The notes under the pieces: generated by a model
The model's input: only the letters and a program-made list of their open reading frames with translations
What the model was told of the DNA's origin: nothing
Databases searched by the model: none
Made by a program: the position numbers and the translations under genes
Assembly (NCBI RefSeq): GCF_021440195.1
Contig: NZ_JAJTSZ010000008.1
Coordinates: 248,001-312,000 of the forward strand
Length of the DNA: 64,000 nucleotides
Direction of reading: 5' to 3'
DNA from: Dyadobacter sp. CY356
Lineage (GTDB): Bacteria; Bacteroidota; Bacteroidia; Cytophagales; Spirosomataceae
Shown: positions 43,695 through 51,190 of the stretch, piece by piece
How the letters are laid out: each line of letters begins with the position of its first letter
Position numbering within the stretch: position 1 is the stretch's first letter

Positions 43695-45446
43695 TCAGAA
43701 TCTGGCTTTTTCCGGATAGTCAAACCCTCTCCACGGATTTTGTACGTAAGGGAATTTGCTTTTCAACTCAGTATCATTTTTTGTAGGACCTGAATTAAAA
43801 CCAAGAACACTTAAAAGAGCAGGGGATACCGGTGCTTCCTTTGTAGCATCATCATAAAATAGACCGACTGCTGCAAGTACAACACCTGAAACTGCCTGCA
43901 ATTCGATTGTTGTTACATCGTCTTCCAATCGGCGACCGTTCGGAAAGCCATCCATATTAGGGATAAACTGCAATGCAGTTGAACCATTGAATTCCGGATC
44001 CGTAATACCAAGAACTGCTGCTTTTATCAAACCTAATGAGCTGAATCTTGGGTCGTTACGCGGGGTTGCAGGTACTGCCATATTCAACCTCAACATATCT
44101 CCCAAAGTCGGCAGAAAGTTATGGATGAAGGGTTTCCCTTTGGCCAGTGGATTGTTATTTTTTCCTGTTGCCAATTGGTAAGGCGAAAGATTCGGAACAC
44201 CTGTATAAAAAATTGGCAGAAGATCCACAGCGCGCGGACTTGCATTATCCGGCAATAAAATGCCTCCAAATGCAGCTTCTGCAAGTGCAGTACCGTCCAG
44301 TGCAGGATTTCCTTTTAAGCCATATAATCCTGATTTTCCATTTCGGAAATCATAAGATCCAAGTGATTTTGTCTGGATTCGAAGTGCATTCAGGGAAGGA
44401 ACTGCGGTGCCAAACTGAGAATCATCCATATATAATGCCAGTTCCGGGTTGGTGAAATACTTGGCAAATTGCAGATCATTTCCTGCGTATGGCGTTTCTG
44501 AATTCCATTTGTCCTTCATTCCAATAGGAATAATCGCCTCGTTTGTCAAAGGCATTCCAAGTCTTGAAACCTGAACAAACTTTCCATCATATCCAACGTC
44601 GCCGCCGCCATACAATGTTTTGATCATTTTGCGGCTGGCTGATGCCCATACGCCGATTACAAAATCAGGATCTAGGATATTTGCCGCCTGTGAAATTCCT
44701 TTACCATCTTTTTGAAGAAGATTTACCGGAACTTTGATCGCTATGGTATGTACGTTGAAGCGGTTTAAAGCATCTTTTGGAGCGTTGGTTGTATTGCCCT
44801 CAGGACGGAAGTTTCCGACATCAAATGCACCTGCCAGATCAACAAAAAAAGGATCGTCTACGGGGCCGCAGAATATTTTTTCTCCGCTGTTGGCCGTTGC
44901 AATGGCACTTTCAACAAGCGAATTATAATCTGTTTCCAGTCCTACCGTTTTCCCTTCTATTGAAAGGGGGCCGATATTGGCCGGTGGTACAATTCCACCC
45001 ATAACGATGGTTGTAAACGATTGTCCGCCATCCATGCTTTTTTCACACATGTATGTTGTCTTCAGATTTTGTTTTCCAAGACGGATGTTGAAAAAAGTGG
45101 TAGGATCTTCGTTCGTGCTTGAAAAAGTGAATCGATAAGTAATGTCGTCGCCGGCAGATGAAGTTTTGTTTTTGATGTGAATTTCATAACGAACGTTTGT
45201 GCCAAAGTTGTAGTAATTCGGCCCGCCTTCGGGAGATTCGAAGGGAATGTAATTCGCAATGATCGTGATACTGTTGGGGTCGTCGGGACTTTTAAATGCG
45301 TAAACGTCGGTATTGTCTGCCAGCGGGTCGTTAGAAATTAACGGGGCTTCCCTGTGACTTGATGCGAAACTGCTGACCGATAGCAGTAGTGCCGCGCAAC
45401 TTAGGAATCCAATCCTGAGCTGCCGATGCAACGAAGAAACATGCAT
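43695..45446 (-). CDS. DUF4331 protein without sorting tail (tandem paralogue)
   Basis: 583 residues. Signal peptide to about 29 (A-A-L-L-L-S-V-S-S-F-A), then the same S-S-H-R-E-A-P-L-I-S-N-D start as the downstream gene, and collinear similarity along the whole length (for example G-E-K-I-F-C-G-P-V-D-D-P-F-F-V-D-L and F-I-P-N-M-D-G-F-P-N-G-R-R-L-E-D-D). It stops where the paralogue continues into its C-terminal region: it ends P-W-R-G-F-D-Y-P-E-K-A-R-F. Predicted to stay periplasmic. First gene of the unit, 27 bases before the paralogue. Confidence 0.87.
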   Translation of the reverse strand: MHVSSLHRQLRIGFLSCAALLLSVSSFASSHREAPLISNDPLADNTDVYAFKSPDDPNSITIIANYIPFESPEGGPNYYNFGTNVRYEIHIKNKTSSAGDDITYRFTFSSTNEDPTTFFNIRLGKQNLKTTYMCEKSMDGGQSFTTIVMGGIVPPANIGPLSIEGKTVGLETDYNSLVESAIATANSGEKIFCGPVDDPFFVDLAGAFDVGNFRPEGNTTNAPKDALNRFNVHTIAIKVPVNLLQKDGKGISQAANILDPDFVIGVWASASRKMIKTLYGGGDVGYDGKFVQVSRLGMPLTNEAIIPIGMKDKWNSETPYAGNDLQFAKYFTNPELALYMDDSQFGTAVPSLNALRIQTKSLGSYDFRNGKSGLYGLKGNPALDGTALAEAAFGGILLPDNASPRAVDLLPIFYTGVPNLSPYQLATGKNNNPLAKGKPFIHNFLPTLGDMLRLNMAVPATPRNDPRFSSLGLIKAAVLGITDPEFNGSTALQFIPNMDGFPNGRRLEDDVTTIELQAVSGVVLAAVGLFYDDATKEAPVSPALLSVLGFNSGPTKNDTELKSKFPYVQNPWRGFDYPEKARF

Positions 45447-45950
45447 AAAGTAGAATTTTTAGATATGAAAAATTGATTTAAATGAACAAATAAGACAACT
45501 TCAAAAAGCAAAAGGGCTTCATATCTCACATGATACAAGCGACACGTCGGAAACTATGGATCCGTCTGATCCCGTAAAAAAAGTAATTAACTAATTTGTC
45601 CTGATATACGAGAAAGATACATTTTTGGATGTAATTTGTGATGGAATTTATTTAACTTTTTTGTGAAAATGCATCAGAGATATGCTGAGGGGCATTTGAC
45701 TAATGTTAAGTTTTCATAATAAAGATCATCATCACAACTGTTGGTTGTAGATCATAAAGTTTTGTCATTTTGTAACTCGTTGGCTATTATCTTTAAAAAA
45801 TCAGTTTCTATCCAAATTATATTTGGAAACATCAATTTTACTTGTTTTGGAAATGGTAACAGATTTTCAAAAAAACAAGTGAATCATATAAAATAAATGT
45901 CCTCAACATGCCTGGCGATTTTTTAGAAGTAATCGGGGACAATGATCACT
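45447..45950. other. Intergenic region between the DUF4331 unit and the trp leader
   Basis: AT-rich, no convincing gene on either strand. Contains an inverted repeat CCAAAT-TAT-ATTTGG (45812-45826) that also includes a TATATTTG -7-like word (45818-45825) without a matching -33 box. It must hold the leftward promoter of the DUF4331 unit, which I could not identify. Confidence 0.45.
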
Positions 45951-45954
45951 ATTT

Positions 45955-45987
45955 TTGATTTAAATAGATCAATATTGATTATTTTTG
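45955..45987 (+). promoter_or_regulatory. Upstream candidate trp promoter (TTTG-N21-TATTTTTG)
   Basis: TTTG at 45955-45958 and TATTTTTG at 45980-45987 with 21-bp spacing. Both belong to a direct repeat of TATTTTTGAT (45951 and 45980). Would give a 5' leader of about 40 bases before the leader peptide. Confidence 0.5.
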
Positions 45988-45996
45988 ATCATTTAA

Positions 45997-46029
45997 TTTG
46001 TTTTATAAACACCTTTCGTTTTATATTTG
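45997..46029 (+). promoter_or_regulatory. Downstream candidate trp promoter (TTTG-N21-TATATTTG)
   Basis: TTTG at 45997-46000 and TATATTTG at 46022-46029, 21-bp spacing, the best consensus match in the window. Transcription would start almost at the leader ATG (46034), giving a leaderless or nearly leaderless leader peptide message. Confidence 0.6.
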
Positions 46030-46033
46030 CAGC

Positions 46034-46117
46034 ATGAAAAATCAATCTGCTCTTTCATTAAAATTCTGGTGGCGCAATACCCAACTTCGGTATTGTGAAC
46101 GCTGGCTTGCTCGTTAG
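46034..46117 (+). CDS. trpL: trp operon leader peptide
   Basis: ATG to TAG, 27 residues, beginning M-K-N-Q-S-A-L-S. It has Trp at positions 12, 13 and 24, three in 27 residues, with two adjacent. It precedes a terminator and then trpB, as expected for a ribosome-mediated attenuation leader. Slow decoding of the Trp pair (46067-46072) when charged tRNA-Trp is scarce would park a ribosome over the first RNA helix. The length, the Trp pair and the competing helices downstream make chance unlikely. Confidence 0.85.
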   Translation: MKNQSALSLKFWWRNTQLRYCERWLAR

Positions 46118-46175
46118 AAAATTCTTATGATATTATAAACGCGACTCTCTGTTCACAGGGAGTCTTTTTTGTTTT
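46067..46175 (+). promoter_or_regulatory. trp attenuator with competing helices
   Basis: Three mutually exclusive helices are visible. 1:2 is 46075-46081 with 46089-46095 (CAATACC/GGTATTG). 2:3 is 46093-46101 with 46150-46158 (TTGTGAACG with TGTTCACAG, two wobbles), the antiterminator. 3:4 is 46143-46151 with 46156-46164, the terminator. A ribosome stalled on the Trp pair covers strand 1, freeing strand 2 to capture strand 3 and block termination; a ribosome reaching the stop codon favours 3:4. Confidence 0.82.
46143..46175 (+). terminator. trp attenuator terminator
   Basis: GACTCTCTG/CAGGGAGTC, 9-bp stem with one wobble and a TTCA tetraloop, followed by TTTTTTGTTTT. It ends 14 bases before the trpB ATG. 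Confidence 0.9.
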
Positions 46176-46188
46176 AACCAATAATTTT

Positions 46189-47394
46189 ATGAACTATCAA
46201 ATTGACGAAAACGGATTTTACGGTCCTTACGGAGGAGCCTATGTTCCAGAAGTTTTGTATTCCAATGTTGAAAATCTGAGCAGGAATTATCAGGCAATTC
46301 TTAACGATCCGGATTTTAAAAAAGAGTTATCAAGGTTGTTGAAGGTATATGTTGGCCGGGAAACGCCGTTGTATCATTCTCCCTCTTTATCAGAAGTTTA
46401 CAACACAAAAGTGTATCTTAAAAGAGAAGATCTTTGTCATTCTGGTTCACATAAAATCAACAATACACTCGGGCAGGTTTTGCTTGCGAAAAGGCTGGGG
46501 AAAACCCGGATAGTAGCTGAAACAGGCGCAGGATCGCACGGCGTTGCTACGGCCATGGCTTGCGCACTGCTTAAATTACCTTGTTTTATTTACATGGGAG
46601 AGGTGGATATACAAAGACAATTTCCAAATGTCGGGCGGATGAGGTTACTCGGGGCGACGGTAATTCCAGCACTTTCGGGCAGTAAAACGTTGAAGGATGC
46701 CACTAATGAGGCTTTTCGGGATTGGATCAATAATCCTCTGAATACTTTTTATGTCCTTGGTTCCGTCGTTGGTCCGCATCCATATCCGGATATGGTTGCC
46801 CGGTTGCAATCGGTAATCAGCCAGGAATTATTACATCAGGTTCCGGAAATAACCGGCAAAGAAAAACCTGATTATGTCGTGGCCTGTGTTGGTGGAGGAA
46901 GTAATGCGGCAGGTTCATTTTATCATTTTTTGAATGATCCTGAGGTGAAACTTATTGCAGCAGAAGCAGCCGGAAAGGGTCTGGATTCCGGTTTTACAGC
47001 CGCTGCTACCTTCCGGGGAAAGCCGGGAATTTTGCATGGCAGCAAAACGAAATTTATGCAGACAAACGAGGGTCAGGTTGTAGAAGCACATTCAATTTCC
47101 GCCGGGCTGGATTATCCGGGGATCGGGCCTTTGCACGCATGGCTGAGTGATACCGGCCGCGCAAAATTTGTGGCAGTCACCGATGATGAAGCCCTGGATG
47201 CGGGACTTGCTTTAAGCCAGATGGAGGGAATTATTCCGGCTATTGAATCCGCACACGCATTAGCTGCACTTTCGCAATTAAATTTTAAAACGGATGATGT
47301 TGTCGTGGTCTGTCTTTCGGGCAGAGGTGACAAAGATCTGGAAACCTACATTCAATATTCAAATTCAAAGAAAACTGCTCATGGAAACGTTTAA
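46189..47394 (+). CDS. trpB: Tryptophan synthase beta subunit
   Basis: 401 residues, the standard TrpB1 size. PLP lysine in H-S-G-S-H-K-I-N-N near residue 90, phosphate loop G-G-G-S-N-A near 235-240, and E-G-I-I-P-A-I-E-S near 350. Condenses indole and serine to tryptophan in the alpha2-beta2 complex with TrpA. ATG at 46189, just after the attenuator terminator. The trpA start lies inside the 3' end of this gene (14-base overlap). Confidence 0.96.
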   Translation: MNYQIDENGFYGPYGGAYVPEVLYSNVENLSRNYQAILNDPDFKKELSRLLKVYVGRETPLYHSPSLSEVYNTKVYLKREDLCHSGSHKINNTLGQVLLAKRLGKTRIVAETGAGSHGVATAMACALLKLPCFIYMGEVDIQRQFPNVGRMRLLGATVIPALSGSKTLKDATNEAFRDWINNPLNTFYVLGSVVGPHPYPDMVARLQSVISQELLHQVPEITGKEKPDYVVACVGGGSNAAGSFYHFLNDPEVKLIAAEAAGKGLDSGFTAAATFRGKPGILHGSKTKFMQTNEGQVVEAHSISAGLDYPGIGPLHAWLSDTGRAKFVAVTDDEALDAGLALSQMEGIIPAIESAHALAALSQLNFKTDDVVVVCLSGRGDKDLETYIQYSNSKKTAHGNV

Positions 47395-48157
47395 AAAAAA
47401 CCGGCTGAAAACTATTTTTAAAAGCCCGGAGAAAAAAGTTAGCATTTATTTTACTGCCGGTTATCCTGCCTTAACTGACACGCTTGATCTTTTATCATTG
47501 CTAGCGGAATCAAAAGTTGATTTTGTAGAAATTGGTATTCCGTTTTCCGATTCTGTAATGGATGGAGAAGTGATTCTTGAAAGTCATAAAGTGGCACTGG
47601 AAAATGGAATGACGATCGAGATTTTATTTGATCAAATACAAAAAATACGTGCTCAGGTTTCCATTCCTGTTGTGCTGATGGGTTCAATGAATCCGGTATA
47701 TCAATACGGTTTTGAAAAATTCTGTCAGCGTTGTCATGAAGCGGGCGTGGACGGATTATTATTGCCAGATCTGCCTTTGGATGAGTATGAAAAATATTAC
47801 CGAGTCTGGTATCAACAAAATGATCTAGCACCGATTTTTATGATATCACCTCAGACAAATGGCGATCGGATGAAGCGGATTGACGAGCTGGGTGAAGGGT
47901 TTCTATATGCTCTTTCAGGCAATTCAACAACGGGTAGTACCAGTGAAATCGGGGACAATTCTGAGTATCTGCAAAGGCTATCAAATCACAAATTTATCAA
48001 TCCTGTTGTTCTTGGTTTTAATATTAAAACAAAGGATGACATTCTGTTCGCAAACCAGTTTGCAGATGGAGCCATCGTGGGTTCTGCTTTTGTGAAAACT
48101 TTAAAAGGCGGATTTAATAAGGAGCGGACAAAACATTTTTTGGAACAATTGATGTAA
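47381..48157 (+). CDS. trpA: Tryptophan synthase alpha subunit
   Basis: 258 residues from ATG 47381; the frame extends back into trpB, but this start gives the normal N-terminus (M-E-T-F-K-K-N-R-L) and a 14-base overlap with trpB for coupled translation. Catalytic Glu in V-E-I-G-I-P-F-S-D near residue 47-55 and Asp in G-L-L-L-P-D-L-P near 123-130; phosphate loop near 225. Splits indole-3-glycerol phosphate to indole, which is channelled to TrpB. No other trp genes are in the window. Confidence 0.95.
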   Translation: METFKKNRLKTIFKSPEKKVSIYFTAGYPALTDTLDLLSLLAESKVDFVEIGIPFSDSVMDGEVILESHKVALENGMTIEILFDQIQKIRAQVSIPVVLMGSMNPVYQYGFEKFCQRCHEAGVDGLLLPDLPLDEYEKYYRVWYQQNDLAPIFMISPQTNGDRMKRIDELGEGFLYALSGNSTTGSTSEIGDNSEYLQRLSNHKFINPVVLGFNIKTKDDILFANQFADGAIVGSAFVKTLKGGFNKERTKHFLEQLM

Positions 48158-48340
48158 CAAAGACTAAGCAATTGATATTCGAAATAGACGGTTATTGGGT
48201 CTAAGTGTGTTCTTCGCTGTATCAATGAGGCGGTTTTAGTTTATAAATAAAAACAGTCTTTAACGAAAATTTTTGATTGAATAACCAATTGTAGATCAAA
48301 GCTTGGTTATATTCAATTCTTAAACCAAAACTGCACCAAT

Positions 48341-48931
48341 ATGAAAAACAGAATTTTATTGATTCTAATGAGTTTTACCTGTTTTTCTGTTTCGGCGCAG
48401 GAAAAGAAAACCTATCAGGTCGGACAAATCAAAACCAGTTTTGGTGAAATTCTTTTCTGGTTATATGATGAAACACCAAACCACAAAGCCAGTTTTGTCA
48501 AACTGGCGAATGAAGGTTACTGGGATTCGTTAACATTTAATCGGGTGATTAAAGATTTTGTGGCCCAGGGCGGCTGTCCGGATACACCGGCCGGATTCTC
48601 GGATTCGCCTTATTTGCTAAAACCTGAATTCAATAAAAATATCCGCCATGTTTATGGAGCAGTTGCATCCGGTCGCGATAATAACCCGGAAATGCTATCT
48701 GCCGGATGTCAGTTTTATATTGTTCAAAACAAAAAAGGTCTGGCAAGACTGGATGATAAATATACCATTTTTGGACAGGTTTTTAAAGGAATGGATCTTG
48801 TTGATAAGATTGTCAGCGTAAAAACGGATTCAACAAACACGCCGCTGGTACCCATTAAACTGGATGTCAATGTGATTAATATGTCAGCAGCTGATCTAAA
48901 GAAAAATGGCTATATGGCGATTCCAAAATGA
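48341..48931 (+). CDS. Exported cyclophilin-type peptidyl-prolyl isomerase
   Basis: 196 residues. Signal peptide (L-L-I-L-M-S-F-T-C-F-S-V-S-A-Q), then the cyclophilin fold: T-S-F-G-E-I-L-F-W-L-Y near residue 31, F-N-R-V-I-K-D-F-V-A-Q-G-G near 66-78 (with the active-site Arg), Q-F-Y-I-V-Q near 124 and F-G-Q-V-F-K-G-M near 145. Assists folding of proline-rich segments of exported proteins in the periplasm. Single gene; no clear terminator follows. Confidence 0.9.
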   Translation: MKNRILLILMSFTCFSVSAQEKKTYQVGQIKTSFGEILFWLYDETPNHKASFVKLANEGYWDSLTFNRVIKDFVAQGGCPDTPAGFSDSPYLLKPEFNKNIRHVYGAVASGRDNNPEMLSAGCQFYIVQNKKGLARLDDKYTIFGQVFKGMDLVDKIVSVKTDSTNTPLVPIKLDVNVINMSAADLKKNGYMAIPK

Positions 48932-49083
48932 TTTTCAATATTAAAAAGCTGTAAGTATCAGTTGCAATCTGAGTATTCAATCGGCTGATATTTAATTATT
49001 TTTATCATATACCTGATCAGCCTGCCAAAGTTCAAGTTGTATTCACTTCTATTCATAAAACATTGTCAAAAAATATCAGCATT

Positions 49084-50949
49084 ATGAAATTAAAACTTCT
49101 CGTCTGTTCATTAGCGTTTGTCGGTATTCAGGCAGATTCGTTTAGTCAGGCGTTCAATAATTTTCCGGTTACCACGCAGAAACCTCCGCTGCATGCCAGA
49201 CACTGGATGGGTATTACCGGAAAACCTCTGGCCGCAACTGCGGGCGCCATGATTTTTACCAAAGGTGGAAATGCCATTGATGCTTCCTGCGCTATGCTTG
49301 CCTCGACATGTACAATGTGGGACGTGCTCAGCTGGGGAGGCGAAACGCAGGCTTTGATCTATAATCCGAAAACTAAAAAAGTAATTGCATTGAACGCGAT
49401 GGGCGTTGCACCAACCGGTGCCACTGCGGATTTCTTCAAAGGAAAAGGAATGAAATATCCTCCTGAATATGGGCCGCTGGCCGCCACGACGCCGGGAACT
49501 GCGGGCGGATTGATGACGATGCTTGCAGAATATGGAACCATGAGCCTGAAACAGGTTCTGGCTCCGGCAATGCAACTGGCGGCGGGTTATCCGATTGAAG
49601 CGCAAACAGCCAATTCAATTGAAAGAGGGAAGGCCAGGATCAAAGAATGGCCATATTCGAAAAAGGTTTTTCTGACACATTTGGGTGAAAAAAGAGAAGC
49701 GCCGGACGCTGGTGAAATTTTTGTTCAGAAAGATCTTTTGGCCACATTACAAAAACTGGTGGATACCGAAGAACTGGCTTTGAAAAAGGGGAAATCCAGA
49801 AAGGAAGCCATTTATGCAGCCTATGACCGTTTTTATAAAGGTGATATCGCAAAAGAAATTGCCAGAAGCTGTCAGGAGCAAGGCGGACTGATCACAGAGC
49901 AGGATCTGGCCAACTGGAAAGTGAAAATTGAAGAACCTTTAATGACAAACTACAAAGGTATTGACGTTTACAAAATGCAGCAGTGGACTCAGGGCCCTGT
50001 GATGTTACAGGCCTTGAATATGCTCGAAAATTTTGACCTGAAAAGTATGGGTTACAATTCTTCCCGATATGTACACACCTTGTATCAGACAATGAATCTG
50101 GCTTTTGCGGATCGGGATTTTTATTACGGAGATCCTGCCTTTGCTCCGGCCGGACCAATAAAAGGGCTATTGTCAAAGGAATATGCAAAGGAGCGGATTA
50201 AGCAAATTAACTGGGAAAGGAATGATCCGAAAACCTTACCGGGTGATCCGTATCCATTTGAAGGCAAGACAAATCCCTATTCTGATCAGATAAAAACCTG
50301 GGGGACAAAACAGCTTTCGATGCGGAATGATCATGGGCTGGACGAAAAGTTTATGGAGGAATTCACTGCCGGAACAACATCCGTGGAAGCGGCAGATGAG
50401 GAAGGCTGGGTGGTTTCGATCACGCCGAGCGGTGGCTGGGTGCCGGCCACAATTGCAGGAAATACCGGTGTGGGATTAAGTCAGCGTATGCAGAGTTTTG
50501 TTCTGGATGCCAAAGAAAACCCGTTTAATGTGGTTGAGCCTGGGAAGCGTCCGAGGGTAACGCTTACGCCAAGTCTGGCTTTGAAAGACGGAAAACCATT
50601 TCTATCATTTGCCAAACAGGCAGGCGATGAGCAGGATCAGTTATTACTGCAATTTTTCCTGAATATCGTAGAATTCGGAATGACAGTTCAGGAAGCTACC
50701 GAAGCACCAAGTTTCAAGACCTTGCAGATGTATGCCAGTTTTGGAGAGCATGAAAAAGATCCAGGTGGATTAATCCTAAACGAAGCAATGCCGGATTGGA
50801 CCAGAAAAGAATTGTCAAGAATGGGTTACAAAAATTCATATCAGCCCCGTACCAGCGGCCCGATCAACGCCATTTATTTTGACTGGATTCATGGAAGTAT
50901 GTGGGGCGGTTCCAGTAATCATGGTGAAGACTATGGAATCGGATGGTAA
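49084..50949 (+). CDS. Gamma-glutamyltransferase-family protein (exported)
   Basis: 621 residues from ATG 49084 (an in-frame TTG at 49063 is less likely). Signal peptide ending near D-S-F-S-Q. Ntn-hydrolase GGT fold: early A-T-A-G-A-M-I-F-T-K-G-G-N-A-I-D-A near residue 55, A-A-T-T-P-G-T-A-G-G near 138, and the self-cleavage Thr in A-G-T-T-S-V-E-A-A-D-E-E-G near 438; N-T-G-V-G-L-S near 465. Cleaved into two chains, it removes gamma-glutamyl groups from glutathione-like compounds in the periplasm. Some substrate-loop positions differ from E. coli Ggt, so activity on other amides is possible. Confidence 0.85.
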   Translation: MKLKLLVCSLAFVGIQADSFSQAFNNFPVTTQKPPLHARHWMGITGKPLAATAGAMIFTKGGNAIDASCAMLASTCTMWDVLSWGGETQALIYNPKTKKVIALNAMGVAPTGATADFFKGKGMKYPPEYGPLAATTPGTAGGLMTMLAEYGTMSLKQVLAPAMQLAAGYPIEAQTANSIERGKARIKEWPYSKKVFLTHLGEKREAPDAGEIFVQKDLLATLQKLVDTEELALKKGKSRKEAIYAAYDRFYKGDIAKEIARSCQEQGGLITEQDLANWKVKIEEPLMTNYKGIDVYKMQQWTQGPVMLQALNMLENFDLKSMGYNSSRYVHTLYQTMNLAFADRDFYYGDPAFAPAGPIKGLLSKEYAKERIKQINWERNDPKTLPGDPYPFEGKTNPYSDQIKTWGTKQLSMRNDHGLDEKFMEEFTAGTTSVEAADEEGWVVSITPSGGWVPATIAGNTGVGLSQRMQSFVLDAKENPFNVVEPGKRPRVTLTPSLALKDGKPFLSFAKQAGDEQDQLLLQFFLNIVEFGMTVQEATEAPSFKTLQMYASFGEHEKDPGGLILNEAMPDWTRKELSRMGYKNSYQPRTSGPINAIYFDWIHGSMWGGSSNHGEDYGIGW

Positions 50950-51012
50950 TGTTCCTGGTACAGGTAAATTATTTTGATGAAAAAATAAGATTTCTTTAAA
51001 CGTATAAGTTAA

Positions 51013-51045
51013 AAAACGCCGGCATCAGATGATGACCGGCGTTTT
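51013..51045. terminator. Terminator after the gamma-glutamyltransferase gene
   Basis: AAAACGCCGG/CCGGCGTTTT 10-bp stem with a 13-base loop; A- and T-runs on the two sides. Confidence 0.88.
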
Positions 51046-51142
51046 GAGTTTTAATTGCATGCATTTTAATGAATTAAAATTTTATTCAAGTTAAAATGGA
51101 CACGTTAATAAAAAAACGCATGATAAAGACTTTGGCAAAATA

Positions 51143-51190
51143 CAAAACTCTGTGCTCCTCTTTTTACCTCTGTGTTGCTCTGTGTAACCT
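51143..51190. repeat. CTCTGTG-type dispersed intergenic repeat
   Basis: Imperfect internal repetition of C-T-C-T-G-T-G words (ACTCTGTGCTCC, ACCTCTGTGTTGC, CTCTGTGTAACC), a sequence style I remember from intergenic regions of many Bacteroidota. It supplies the last eight codons and the stop of the DUF4105 gene. Confidence 0.5.
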
